DNA of 64,000 nucleotides from Marinobacter lipolyticus SM19 (GTDB lineage Bacteria; Pseudomonadota; Gammaproteobacteria; Pseudomonadales; Oleiphilaceae): NCBI RefSeq assembly GCF_000397065.2, contig NZ_KE007327.1, positions 1 to 64,000 of the forward strand, read 5' to 3'. Shown piece by piece: positions 7,539 to 16,969 of this stretch (position 1 is its first letter; each line of letters starts with the position of its first letter). The notes under the pieces were generated by a model. It saw only the letters and a program-made list of their open reading frames with translations, ran no database searches and was not told where the DNA came from. The position numbers and the translations under genes were made by a program.

Positions 7539-8438
7539 TCAGGTAATGCTCTCTATCAAACGTTGACGGAACCATCGATGGGCAGGGTCGTTGTCCAGTA
7601 CGGGCGCCCACATCAGGTAGACGGGCAGCGGCGGAATGTCGGCGGGAAATGGCAGAGTCTGAAGTCCCAGTGCGTGGGCGTATAGTTGTGCCATGCGCTC
7701 CGGGACGGTGGCAATCATATCGGACCGGCTGCAGTTCGCCAACATACTGGCGAACTGGGTGACTCGTGCGCCGGTACGGCGCTGCCAGCCCGGTTTATTG
7801 AGGATCTGATCCAGCGGCAGGCGACGGTTTCGCTCTGGTAGTACCACGTGTTCAGCATCCAGAAACTGTTGTTTACTACAGCTGCCTTGCAGGGTGGGGT
7901 GCCCCTGTCGTGCCACCACGGCCAGCCGTTCCCCCATCAGCACTTGCCGGTGTAGCTGGTCGTTTTCGGTGCCAAAGGCATCCACGGCCAGATCGGCCTG
8001 GCCCGTGCTGAGTGTTTGCGGGATATCGTCGCCAGCCAGTGCAACTTCCACGACCACACCGGGCGCCTCCCTCCGTAGGCTGGCCAGCAGTGGGGGTAAT
8101 ACCACCATCTCGAAGTAGTCATTGCTGAGCACACGAAAGTGACGCTGACTGGTAGCTGGCACAAAGCGATTGGCGGGGTCCAGGGTGTCACGCATGGCGG
8201 CCAGTTGCTGGCTGAGGCTGCGGTGCAGTTCCCGCGCCCGGGGGGTGGGGAGCATGCCCTGACGAGTGCGTACGAACAGGGGGTCGCCCAGGGTATGGCG
8301 CAGGCGCTGCAGGGCGGCGCTGATCGCTGGTTGGCTCATGCCCAGGGTTTCGGCAGCGCGGGAGAGCTGACCGGCCTCCATGATGGCATCGAATACCGGC
8401 AGCAGATTGAGGTCGACACTTCGTAAGTTCAGCTTCAT
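7539..8438 (-). CDS. LysR-family transcriptional regulator
   Basis: This 299-residue LysR regulator has a winged helix-turn-helix at about residues 8-65 (LSRAAETLGMSQPAISAALQ, then GDPLFVRTRQGMLPTPRA) and a periplasmic-binding-protein-like effector domain at about 95-295. The N-terminus MKLNLRSVDLNLLPVF is that of the NodD/LeuO-like branch. It is divergent from the fatty-acid hydroxylase-family gene (95-base gap), the usual layout for a LysR regulator and its target. The effector is unknown. Confidence 0.88.
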   Translation of the reverse strand: MKLNLRSVDLNLLPVFDAIMEAGQLSRAAETLGMSQPAISAALQRLRHTLGDPLFVRTRQGMLPTPRARELHRSLSQQLAAMRDTLDPANRFVPATSQRHFRVLSNDYFEMVVLPPLLASLRREAPGVVVEVALAGDDIPQTLSTGQADLAVDAFGTENDQLHRQVLMGERLAVVARQGHPTLQGSCSKQQFLDAEHVVLPERNRRLPLDQILNKPGWQRRTGARVTQFASMLANCSRSDMIATVPERMAQLYAHALGLQTLPFPADIPPLPVYLMWAPVLDNDPAHRWFRQRLIESIT

Positions 8439-8533
8439 GGATAATACTTATACCAAATATTGAATAGGAAAATATATGGGGCGCCATTAAGGTCAAAAGT
8501 GCATACCTGCAATGACTGTCTGGGAGAACAAAA

Positions 8534-9406
8534 ATGGACGATCAAAAACTGACGATGCTGGTAACGGCTTTTATCATCCTGACCGCCCTTTGGGAGGTGG
8601 TCAGTGGGCGCACCCGTGAAGGGCGCAAAAACAAGCAGGACTGGCGGATGGCGTTTCTTGCCACCTTTATGATGGTGGCAGTTCAGCGTCCGCTGGTGCT
8701 GCTGGTATTGACCCTGGTGCTCTCGACGCTGATTCCGGGCAGCGCCGGTTCACTGGCCTGGCTTGAGCAGTCGTATTTCTGGCCGACTCTGATTGTTTTC
8801 TTCTGTGTGGAGGAGTTTATCCACGGCAGTTTCCACCTGTTCGCGCACCGGCGCCGCCCCAACAACCGGATTCTCCAGTGGGTCCAGGCGTTCTACAAGA
8901 TGAGCCACCGCCCCCACCACATGTCCGGTGGCCTGGATAATAAGGGGCAACTCTCGGTGACCCAGACGTTCGTCAACGGCTGGGCCTGGTGGTTGATCAT
9001 GCCCAACTACACTTTCCAGTTGTTGTGCCTTTATCTGGGGCTGGTGGATGTTTTCCTGATTGCCACGGCATTCAAAGGCCTCTGGGCGGCCCATACCCAC
9101 GTCAACTGGAATTACGACCTGTATTTCCACAACCACCGCTGGGCCTGGGTGCGCAAGACCATGTGGGCGCTGGCCCATATCCTGGTCTTCCCGACTCAAC
9201 ACCATCATCACCATGCCCGCGGTCCCAATTCAGCCAAGAATGTGACCTCCACCCTGGCGATTTATGACTGGCTGGTATTCGGTACCCTGGCCATTGAGAC
9301 CAGTAAGCCCAAGGTCTACGGCTGGCGCCAGAAAGAGCAGGAAGCGAACAGTGTGCTGAAACGATATTTCTGCTGGGATGTACGGCAGTACGTACCTAAA
9401 GGCTGA
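8534..9406 (+). CDS. Fatty-acid hydroxylase / sterol-desaturase superfamily protein
   Basis: This 290-residue membrane di-iron oxygenase belongs to the fatty-acid hydroxylase superfamily. Histidine clusters are HGSFHLFAH (about 96-104), HRPHH (about 122), HTHVNW and a final HHHHH run, with membrane segments at about 8-25, 38-62 and 80-95 and more in the middle. Superfamily members oxidise sterols, carotenoids, alkyl ethers or fatty chains; the substrate here is not known. The divergent LysR gene probably controls it. Confidence 0.8.
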   Translation: MDDQKLTMLVTAFIILTALWEVVSGRTREGRKNKQDWRMAFLATFMMVAVQRPLVLLVLTLVLSTLIPGSAGSLAWLEQSYFWPTLIVFFCVEEFIHGSFHLFAHRRRPNNRILQWVQAFYKMSHRPHHMSGGLDNKGQLSVTQTFVNGWAWWLIMPNYTFQLLCLYLGLVDVFLIATAFKGLWAAHTHVNWNYDLYFHNHRWAWVRKTMWALAHILVFPTQHHHHHARGPNSAKNVTSTLAIYDWLVFGTLAIETSKPKVYGWRQKEQEANSVLKRYFCWDVRQYVPKG

Positions 9407-9593
9407 GCGCGCATAGTATGTGGGCCATGTTCGACATGGTGCCTGCCAATGAACCGTTGTTACCCATCCTTATAATTGAACATTTGTTCACAGCTCCAGT
9501 CGTGGCTGCTATGGTCAATATAAGAACTTTTACGTATTTGCGCCTGGTGATGCTCCCTGGTGAGTAAGAGTTGTTGCATTGAGGCAGTTGCAT

Positions 9594-10646
9594 ATGTCTA
9601 CGGTGGATGATCCAGATAACGAGATTATCGGCAGGCTCCGTGAAAAGGCTGAACGATTAGAGAGCCTTGAGAGCAGACTCCGGGTGTTGGAGCATGAGCG
9701 TGAAGACCTACTGGATAGTAAAAAGCGATTGTCCAAGGAGCTTCAGAACTATCATAAAAGCCTTCAGGAGTGGGAGTGGTTCTTTGAACATTCAGTCCAG
9801 ATGCTGTGCATTGCCGGATTGGATGGTTACTTCAAACGCGTGAATTCGGCGTTCGCCAATGCCTTGGGTTATTCAAAAGAAGAGCTGTTGTCACGTCCCT
9901 TCGTGGACTTTGTCCATCCAGACGATATAGCCAAAACCGCCAGGGAACTGGAGGGGTTGGGGGCCGGCCGCGACAGCATCAGTTTTGAAAACCGTTATCT
10001 GGCCAAGGACGGAAGCTGGCGCTGGATCGCCTGGTACTGCCCCGCTATTACCAACGTCACAACCAAACTGTTTGCGATTGCCTGCGATGTCACCGAGGAC
10101 CGCCGTAAGGAAGCGGAAATTCTGTATAGGGCTTCCCACGACTCACTAACAGGCCTCTATAACAGAGCCGCGTTCGAAGAAAGTCTCGAGTGTGCCATTG
10201 CTCTGCAACGCCGGAACCAGACCGGTGAGGTGGTGCTTTACCTGGTCGATATCGACGGCTTCAAGGAAGTAAATGACCAGTACGGACACATGGCGGGGGA
10301 CCACCTGTTACAGGTGATCTCGGAACGGTTCCAGCAGATCCAGCGGGCGGGGGAAATGGTGGCGAGAGTGGGGGGGGATGAGTTCGCCTTTCTGGTAGAT
10401 GGCACCATGGAAGAGGCTGGCAGTTATCCATTTGAACCCCTTGCGGAACGCATGATAGCCCAGGTCAGCCAGCCAGTAGAGCTGAGTACGGGAACAGTCA
10501 CCGTGGGTTGCAGCATCGGCATTTCAACGTTTCCCGGTACGGCTGACGATTTCTGCTCGCTAATGTCCCAGGCCGACAAGGCCATGTATTCAGTCAAGAA
10601 TTCCGGAAAGAATGGTTTCCGAAAGTTTGATCCTTCGCTAATCTGA
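9594..10646 (+). CDS. PAS-GGDEF diguanylate cyclase
   Basis: This 350-residue cytosolic protein starts with a coiled coil (about 8-55), followed by a PAS domain with PAC motif (about 60-175) and a GGDEF domain (about 185-345) with intact GGDEF in VARVGGDEFAFL, so it should make c-di-GMP. The inhibitory site reads RAGE, not RxxD, so product inhibition at that site is probably absent. The ATG at 9594 has GAGG nine bases before it; a TTG at 9579 is less likely. The PAS ligand is unknown. Confidence 0.87.
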   Translation: MSTVDDPDNEIIGRLREKAERLESLESRLRVLEHEREDLLDSKKRLSKELQNYHKSLQEWEWFFEHSVQMLCIAGLDGYFKRVNSAFANALGYSKEELLSRPFVDFVHPDDIAKTARELEGLGAGRDSISFENRYLAKDGSWRWIAWYCPAITNVTTKLFAIACDVTEDRRKEAEILYRASHDSLTGLYNRAAFEESLECAIALQRRNQTGEVVLYLVDIDGFKEVNDQYGHMAGDHLLQVISERFQQIQRAGEMVARVGGDEFAFLVDGTMEEAGSYPFEPLAERMIAQVSQPVELSTGTVTVGCSIGISTFPGTADDFCSLMSQADKAMYSVKNSGKNGFRKFDPSLI

Positions 10647-10707
10647 CGGGCACGATAGTAAGGCTCGCAAACAGGTCTCTCCCAACCGATCAAACGGAAC
10701 AGCAGCA

Positions 10708-12600
10708 ATGACGGAATACTTTATCCAGGCGTTTATCTATCTGTTGGCGGCGGTTGTCGCGGTACCGTTGGCCAAGCGCCTGGGGCTCGGGTCGGTGCTC
10801 GGGTATCTGGTAGCCGGTGTGGTCATCGGGCCGGTGACCGGCCTGGTGGGTCAGGAAGCGGCAACCATTCAGCATTTCGCTGAATTTGGCGTGGTGATGA
10901 TGTTGTTCCTGGTGGGTATGGAGCTGGATCCGAAATCCCTGTGGGCCATGCGGGTGCGCTTGCTGGGGCTGGGCGGTCTTCAGGTGGTGCTGACCTCCGC
11001 TGCCGGTATGGCCATCGCCTGGTGGTTGGGGCTGCCCTGGCAAACCGCAGTCACCGTTGGTTTGATCTTTTCCCTGTCATCCACGGCCATTGTTCTGCAA
11101 ACCCTGAACGAGAAAGGTCTGAGCAAGACCGAGGGTGGTCGTGGCGCGTTTTCGGTGTTGTTGTTCCAGGATATCGCCGTTATCCCCATGCTCGCTGTGA
11201 TTCCGTTGCTGGCGGTGTCGGGGCTGGCCGCGGTTGGTGCGGCAGATGCCGAACACCATGGCAGTTTCAATCTGGTGGCGGACCTGCCCGGCTGGGCCCA
11301 TGGGCTGGTGGTGATTGGCGCGGTGGCAGCCGTGATCGTAGGTGGGCACTACCTGAGCCGGCCGCTGTTCCGCTATGTGGTGCAGTCCGGAATGCGGGAA
11401 GTGTTTACCGCCATGGCGCTGATGCTGGTAATCGGCATTGCCGCATTGATGAGTGTGGTGAATCTGTCACCTGCCCTTGGTGCTTTCCTGGCAGGCGTGG
11501 TGCTGGCAAACAGCGAATTTCGCCATGAACTTGAGGCCAACATCGAGCCGTTCAAGGGGTTGTTGCTTGGTTTGTTCTTCATCACCGTGGGCGCCGGCAT
11601 CAATTTCGATGTGTTGTCGGCGCAATGGGGTACGGTGCTGACGCTGGGGCTATTGGTGATCGTGGTCAAGGCCGCGGTGTTGCTGCTGTTGGCACAGTTG
11701 TTCGGACTCCGTGGCCGCGATGGCTGGCTGTTTACCCTGGGGTTGGCCCAGGCCGGTGAGTTCGGGTTTGTGTTGCTGACCTACAGTATGCAGAACCGCG
11801 TGATCCCCACAGACATTGCCCAGATCCTGTCTCTGGTGGTGGCGTTGTCGATGTTCCTCACGCCACTGTTGTTCATCGCCTATGATCGCCTGATTCTGCC
11901 GCGATACCGTGAGGCCCGGAATGAGCAGCGCGAAGCTGACGCCATTGAGGAACAGGCGCCGGTAATTGTGGCTGGTGTGGGGCGTTTCGGACAGATTGTC
12001 TGCCGCTTGCTGCGGGCCAACAACATTCCGATCGTGGCCCTGGATCTGGCGTTGGACCAGATCGAGAACCTGCGTCGCATCAACATCAAGAGCTACTTTG
12101 GCGACGCCAGCCGGTCGGACCTGCTGGAAACCGCCGGTATCGCCAATGCCCGTCTGCTTGTGGTGGCCATAGATGACCGCGAGCGGGCCGTGACCCTGGT
12201 GCACCACGTCAAGCAACACTTCCCGGGTGTCTGGATTCTGGCGCGGGCCTTTGATCGCGGGCATGGATACGATCTGCGGGACGCGGGCGCCGATGACGTG
12301 GTCAGCGAAACCTACCATTCCGCCCTGGAACTGGGCGGTCAGGCGCTGACGGCGTTTGGTGTGCATCCCTTGCGGGCCCGCCAGATGACCTGGGCCTTTG
12401 TGAACAACGAGAAAGCCCATGAGGCAGAGTTGCGCGAGGCCTGGAAAGATATCGAGTCGGGAATCAGCTTCAGTCCCCGTTACGGCGAATTGTTCATGAA
12501 GCTGGAAGACACCCTCAGCGAAGTGATGAAGCAGGAGTGGCAGCCCCCCCGCCGAGAGGAGGTGCCGCTCTGGGCTCCGCCGGAAGGTGGCGGGCGTTAG
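10708..12600 (+). CDS. Kef-type K+/H+ antiporter (CPA2) with RCK domain
   Basis: This 630-residue protein has a 12- to 13-helix CPA2 exchanger domain (about 1-390) and a C-terminal TrkA-N/RCK nucleotide-binding domain (VIVAGVGRFGQIVCRLL, about 415-530). The loop HELEANIEPFKGLLLGLFF is the KefB/KefC regulatory loop. Known relatives release K+ and acidify the cell when glutathione adducts of toxic electrophiles form. No KefF/KefG-type quinone reductase lies next to it. It overlaps the convergent MFS gene by four bases at the stop codons. Confidence 0.88.
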   Translation: MTEYFIQAFIYLLAAVVAVPLAKRLGLGSVLGYLVAGVVIGPVTGLVGQEAATIQHFAEFGVVMMLFLVGMELDPKSLWAMRVRLLGLGGLQVVLTSAAGMAIAWWLGLPWQTAVTVGLIFSLSSTAIVLQTLNEKGLSKTEGGRGAFSVLLFQDIAVIPMLAVIPLLAVSGLAAVGAADAEHHGSFNLVADLPGWAHGLVVIGAVAAVIVGGHYLSRPLFRYVVQSGMREVFTAMALMLVIGIAALMSVVNLSPALGAFLAGVVLANSEFRHELEANIEPFKGLLLGLFFITVGAGINFDVLSAQWGTVLTLGLLVIVVKAAVLLLLAQLFGLRGRDGWLFTLGLAQAGEFGFVLLTYSMQNRVIPTDIAQILSLVVALSMFLTPLLFIAYDRLILPRYREARNEQREADAIEEQAPVIVAGVGRFGQIVCRLLRANNIPIVALDLALDQIENLRRINIKSYFGDASRSDLLETAGIANARLLVVAIDDRERAVTLVHHVKQHFPGVWILARAFDRGHGYDLRDAGADDVVSETYHSALELGGQALTAFGVHPLRARQMTWAFVNNEKAHEAELREAWKDIESGISFSPRYGELFMKLEDTLSEVMKQEWQPPRREEVPLWAPPEGGGR

Positions 12601-13910
12601 ACGGTATCTTCGAGTTCTTTGGTCTCGGTTGCAGGTACCGTCAGCATCAGCAGGAAGCCGATTAGCAGGAACAGCAGGATGGTGCTCATGCCCCAACGCT
12701 GACTGTCGGTGACGGCTGTGACCCAGCCCACCAGCAGCGGGCCGGCGAATGCTGTGGCCTTGCCGGAGAACGCGAACAGGCCAAACATCTGGGTCTGAAG
12801 GTGGGGTGGGGCGACGCGGGCCAGGTGTGAACGGCTGGCGGGCTGCAGTGGCCCCACGAAGATACCCAGGATCATCCCCCAGGCCCAGAAGGCGGTGGCG
12901 CTGTCCACCAGCATGATGGCCAGCGCACTGCTGCCCAACCCGACCAGCGCCATCAGAATGGTGTTTCGGCCGCCGAGGGCGTCGTCAATCCAGGCAAAAC
13001 CCAAGGCGCCCAGCCCAGCCGTTACGTTCAGGGCAATGGCGAATTGCAGAACTTCGGTGGGGCTCATATTAAAGGTGCCGGCGGCGTACACGCCCCCGAA
13101 TGTGAAGATCGTAGCCAAACCATCGGTGTACAGCATGCGGGCGATCAGGAAGCGCACAATGTCCTTGTATTGGCGGACGTGAGCGATGGATTCCTTCAGT
13201 TGCACAAAACCGGCGCGGGTGGCGGCTGCCAGACCCAGGCCCGTGGAGGGCCGGTCCGGGATGAAGATAAAGGCCGGCAGGGCGAACACCAGATACCAGA
13301 CCGCCACGAGAACGAAGGTGGCGCGAACGTGTTCGGCCTGATCCCGGTCCAGGTTGAAGAGACTGGCGTCGGCCTCGATAAAGCCGTACAGCGCGATCAC
13401 CAGACTTGTAACTCCGCCTACATAGCCCAGCCCCCAGGCCCAGCCGGACCAGCGACCGGTGCGTTGCTGGCTGGCCAGGTCCGGTAGCATGGAGTTGTAG
13501 AAAATAAACGCGAACTCGGCGCCGAGGGTGCCCAGCCCTACCCACAGTGCGGCGTTCCAGAACTGGTCCTGATGAGGTGTCACGGTCCACAGCATGGCGG
13601 ATGAAAGTACGCACAGCAGGGTAAAACTGATAAACCAGGGTTTGCGGCGCCCTGACTGGTCCGCAATGGCTCCCAGTATTGGCGCCAGAATTGCGATGAA
13701 TATCCCGGAAATGCCCACGATATTGCCCCAGGCGTTGGTTCCGGCGACCTCGTCCTGCATCACCGAGACGCTGAAGTACTGGGCAAAGACAAAGGTGAGA
13801 ATGATGGTAAAGAAGGCGCTGTTGGCCCAATCGTAAAAAGCCCAGGACCAGAGCGCGCGTTTGTTTTCCTGCGCGCCCGGGGGCTGGGCGTGGGGCGTGT
13901 GCGGTGGCAT
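12597..13910 (-). CDS. MFS transporter, UMF1/Atg22 type
   Basis: This major-facilitator transporter has about 437 residues and 12 membrane segments. The opening WSWAFYDWANSAFFTIILTF is the signature of the UMF1 family, related to yeast Atg22, a vacuolar amino-acid exporter. Bacterial substrates are not established. The ATG at 13910 is preceded by AGGAG; an in-frame TTG at 13937 is an alternative start. Its end overlaps the stop codon of the Kef gene on the other strand. Confidence 0.85.
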   Translation of the reverse strand: MPPHTPHAQPPGAQENKRALWSWAFYDWANSAFFTIILTFVFAQYFSVSVMQDEVAGTNAWGNIVGISGIFIAILAPILGAIADQSGRRKPWFISFTLLCVLSSAMLWTVTPHQDQFWNAALWVGLGTLGAEFAFIFYNSMLPDLASQQRTGRWSGWAWGLGYVGGVTSLVIALYGFIEADASLFNLDRDQAEHVRATFVLVAVWYLVFALPAFIFIPDRPSTGLGLAAATRAGFVQLKESIAHVRQYKDIVRFLIARMLYTDGLATIFTFGGVYAAGTFNMSPTEVLQFAIALNVTAGLGALGFAWIDDALGGRNTILMALVGLGSSALAIMLVDSATAFWAWGMILGIFVGPLQPASRSHLARVAPPHLQTQMFGLFAFSGKATAFAGPLLVGWVTAVTDSQRWGMSTILLFLLIGFLLMLTVPATETKELEDTV

Positions 13911-13994
13911 GTTCGGTTGGGCTCCTGATCCTGACAAGGGACATCCGTGACGTGATTGTGGCCGTTATCGACGTAAATGCCCAGCCCCGTTGAA

Positions 13995-14522
13995 TTAAAC
14001 GGTCTTCAGGTTGTTTGCTTCGTGGTCGAGCAGCCAGGCCTTGCGCTCCAGCCCTCCGGCGTATCCGGTGAGGGTGCCATTGGCGCCAATCACCCGGTGG
14101 CAGGGAATCAGAATCGCCACCGGATTAAGGGCGTTGGCACGGGCTACAGCGCGCACGGCTTTGGGATTACCCAGGATTTCGGCCAGGGTGCTGTAGGAAC
14201 GATGTTCGCCCGCCGGAATGCCGGTAAGTCCCTGCCAGACATGTTGCTGGAATTCAGTGCCGGTCAACTGGATCTGCTGCCATGGCAGGGGCCGGAGTTC
14301 CCCGGCGAAGTAGGCCTCCAACCACTCGGTAATAGCTCTGGGCGCGAATTGCAGCTGCTCCTGCTCCTGCCACTGAAGGTGGCGGAACCGCCGGGCCTGC
14401 AAGATGTGCATGCGCTCTTCGTTACCCTCGAAGTCCAGATGCACCAGTTTGCCATCTACCGTGGCCAGACTGAGAGGGCCAACGGGACTGGGAAAGCGGC
14501 TGACATGGATCTGTGTTGTCAT
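13995..14522 (-). CDS. ogt: O6-methylguanine-DNA methyltransferase
   Basis: This 175-residue suicide DNA-repair protein takes the alkyl group from O6-alkylguanine onto a cysteine, here C141 in ILIPCHRVIGANG. FQQHVWQGLTGIPAGEHRSY is the recognition-helix region. The ATG at 14522 overlaps the stop codon of the upstream Ada-AlkA gene (ATGA), so the two are translationally coupled, and that overlap decides the start. Together they cover O6-alkylguanine and N-alkylated bases. Confidence 0.92.
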   Translation of the reverse strand: MTTQIHVSRFPSPVGPLSLATVDGKLVHLDFEGNEERMHILQARRFRHLQWQEQEQLQFAPRAITEWLEAYFAGELRPLPWQQIQLTGTEFQQHVWQGLTGIPAGEHRSYSTLAEILGNPKAVRAVARANALNPVAILIPCHRVIGANGTLTGYAGGLERKAWLLDHEANNLKTV

Positions 14523-16036
14523 GGTGTGGTCTCCTGCCGGAGTGAATGAGTGGCCAGCGCGGCCCATAGGTACTGTGCGGCATAGGCCCGCCAGGGGCGC
14601 CAACATTCAGCGTGACGGATCAGGGCTTTGGGTGTCGTTAGGCCGCCAAGTTGGGATGCGGCCTTGAGGATGCCCAGATCACTGGCCGGAAAGGCATCCG
14701 GATCTCCCAGGCCCCTCAGGGCCAGATAACTGAGAGTCCAGGGGCCGATACCTCGCAATGTCGCGAGCTGCTCCAGCAGCGTGCTGCCATTCAGATCGGC
14801 GAAGCCGGGTTCGGCAAACAGGGTAGCGACCCGAGCCAGGGTTTCGGCCCGTTGGTGGGGAAGCCCCAATGTGTTCAGTGGCTGGCCTGCCAGATCTTCA
14901 GGTTCCGGGAATCGATGGGTAATCCCGGTACCGTCCACCAGATCTTCAGGTAAGGGGGTGCCATAGCAGGCAACCAGTCGACCGGCGAGGGTGCGGGCAG
15001 CGGCGATGGATATCTGCTGACCCAGAACTGCTCGAATGGCGAATTCGAACCGGTGCCAGCAACCGGGTACCCGCAGCCCGGGATGCTGGGTGACCACGGG
15101 ATGCAGCAAAGGGTCCTGGCTCAGGTGATCGGCGATGGTCGGCAGGTCGGCATCCAGGTCGAACAGTCGGCGTACCCGGCCGCTGACCTCCAGGATGGCT
15201 TGTCGTGCCGGTCCCCGGAGAATGACCTGTAACCCTGGCTGGTCGGCGCGTGGGCGACAGATCATCAGTCCCGATTGCCCCTGGATATACAGTGCGCGCG
15301 CGTAATAGTTGTCTCCCACAGCTTCCAGCCCGGGAATGGCGCGGGCACGGAAGAAAGCCAGCAGGGCCTTGCTGTCAAAGGGGGGGCGAGCCTGCAGAAC
15401 CAGGACAAGATCATCGCGGGCCGGCTGGAACGGATCGTTGGGGGCACGCCGGGTCGTGTTCCTTGTCGGCTGCTTCAGGCCACGGCGATAGACTGTCGGG
15501 GCATCGCCATAAGCTTCTTTCAGGGAGTGGTTAAAGCGACGAAGGCTGCCAAAGCCGGCAATATCGGCGATTTCGGTCATGCTCAGATTGCTGTCCACAA
15601 TCAGTTGACGCGCCCGCAACAGGCGTCGGGCCTGGGCATGCTGCTGGGGGGTTACACCGGTGTGGCGCTTGTAAAGTTGGCGCAGGTAGCGATCGGTAAT
15701 GCCCAGGCGCTCTGCCAGATCGGACACGGAGTTGGTATCCAGGGTACCTTCCTCCACCAGCCGCACGGCTCTGGCCAGGGTGGCGTGCACACCAGCCGCC
15801 GCCGGGCTTCCCGGAGCGGCTTCCGGCCGACACCTCAGGCAGGGGCGGAAGCCATTGGCCATGGCTGCTTCCGCTGATGGGTAAAAGCGCACATTGCCTC
15901 GCTTGGGTGTCACGGCGGGGCAGATAGGGCGGCAGAAGATCCCGGTGGTCAGCACGGCGGTGTAGAAGCGTCCGTCGAAACGGGCATCCCGGGTTTTCAG
16001 GGCCTGGTAGCAGAGGTCATCAGTCAGTGTGTCCAT
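14519..16036 (-). CDS. Ada-AlkA fusion: alkylation regulator and 3-methyladenine glycosylase
   Basis: This 505-residue protein joins three parts. An Ada-type zinc domain has cysteines 35, 39, 66 and 69 (CRPIC and CLRC), where the first accepts methyl from DNA phosphotriesters. An AraC-type helix-turn-helix follows at about 85-180, and an AlkA-type glycosylase at about 205-495 with LRGIGPWTLSYLALRG (helix-hairpin-helix) and catalytic Asp453 in FPASDLGIL. It should sense alkylation damage, activate its own operon and remove 3-methyladenine. This fusion is known in several bacteria. The ogt gene follows with a four-base overlap. Confidence 0.92.
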   Translation of the reverse strand: MDTLTDDLCYQALKTRDARFDGRFYTAVLTTGIFCRPICPAVTPKRGNVRFYPSAEAAMANGFRPCLRCRPEAAPGSPAAAGVHATLARAVRLVEEGTLDTNSVSDLAERLGITDRYLRQLYKRHTGVTPQQHAQARRLLRARQLIVDSNLSMTEIADIAGFGSLRRFNHSLKEAYGDAPTVYRRGLKQPTRNTTRRAPNDPFQPARDDLVLVLQARPPFDSKALLAFFRARAIPGLEAVGDNYYARALYIQGQSGLMICRPRADQPGLQVILRGPARQAILEVSGRVRRLFDLDADLPTIADHLSQDPLLHPVVTQHPGLRVPGCWHRFEFAIRAVLGQQISIAAARTLAGRLVACYGTPLPEDLVDGTGITHRFPEPEDLAGQPLNTLGLPHQRAETLARVATLFAEPGFADLNGSTLLEQLATLRGIGPWTLSYLALRGLGDPDAFPASDLGILKAASQLGGLTTPKALIRHAECWRPWRAYAAQYLWAALATHSLRQETTP

Positions 16037-16099
16037 GTCTGAAAGTGTACCAGTGCCGGCAGGAAAAACTCGCCGAATCCGGAACTGATGATTCCGCGC

Positions 16100-16870
16100 T
16101 CATATGGTCAGACCCAACAGCAGGACCAGTTCGGAAAACACTACGCTGGCACCCAGGCTATCACCGGTGTAACCACCCAATTGGCTGCGCAGATAACGTC
16201 CCCACGCCAGGGCAACGCCGAGCGTTGCACATAGCCCCCACACCAATATCCAGGGTTGGTACAGGGTCAGAACCAGGGACGCAACGATCGTGAAGGCTGC
16301 AGCAATCGCCAGTCGGGTTCGCGAAAAGCCGTCGGCGACCGGCTTGCTCTTACTTTTGTCCGGATCGGTCACATACGGCAGGTAGCCCATGATCAGCAAT
16401 GGTGTCAGGCGCGCCACCATCGGTGCGGCCAAAAGCGCCAGCCAGACCGGCCTTGCCTCCGTCAGGAGGGCAACTTTCAGTGTCAGGGCGGTGACCAGTG
16501 CCACGGTGCCGTAGGTACCAATCCGGCTGTCCTTCATGATCTCCAGGCGTTTTTCGATCGTATATCCACCACCCAGGGCATCTACGCTGTCTGCCAGGCC
16601 GTCCTCGTGGAACGCCCCGGTTAACCACAGGTGCAGAATGATCACTAACAGAATTGAGATCAGTGAACTGAAAGCGAAGGTCAATAACGTGTAGGTGCCG
16701 GCGTAGCATGTACCGAGCAGTAGGCCGACCAATGGGAAGTAAAGACTGCTCTGGTTCATCAGCCGTTGCGAATAATCGATCTGGATCAGCATCGGAATCC
16801 GGGTGAGGAAGCCGATCGCAAGCCAGAAGGCCTGCCATTCGCGGGAAGTAGTCGTTGCATTGGTACTCAA
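16100..16870 (-). CDS. cobS: Adenosylcobinamide-GDP ribazoletransferase
   Basis: This 256-residue inner-membrane enzyme performs the last joining step of cobalamin assembly, linking adenosylcobinamide-GDP and alpha-ribazole. Marks are WLTGAFHEDGLADSVDALGG (about 82-101), MKDSRIGTYG and GGYTGDSLGA near the C-terminus, with several membrane helices. The start is TTG at 16870, preceded by GGAG six bases away. No other cob gene is next to it on this strand, so it is separated from the rest of the pathway. Confidence 0.93.
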   Translation of the reverse strand: MSTNATTTSREWQAFWLAIGFLTRIPMLIQIDYSQRLMNQSSLYFPLVGLLLGTCYAGTYTLLTFAFSSLISILLVIILHLWLTGAFHEDGLADSVDALGGGYTIEKRLEIMKDSRIGTYGTVALVTALTLKVALLTEARPVWLALLAAPMVARLTPLLIMGYLPYVTDPDKSKSKPVADGFSRTRLAIAAAFTIVASLVLTLYQPWILVWGLCATLGVALAWGRYLRSQLGGYTGDSLGASVVFSELVLLLGLTI

Positions 16871-16969
16871 GCGTCGCTCCGGGGCATGCTCGCGGGATTT
16901 GTTGCCATACTCTACACTTTTTTTGTAGGTTGCCGGAAACGGCTCCTTGGGTAGGAGTCACGCAGTTTT

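Noticed and set aside
11650-12696. Long minus-strand frame of 348 codons
   Set aside because: It is a shadow of the Kef-type antiporter gene on the plus strand; its product is rich in H, Q, P and R and resembles no family.
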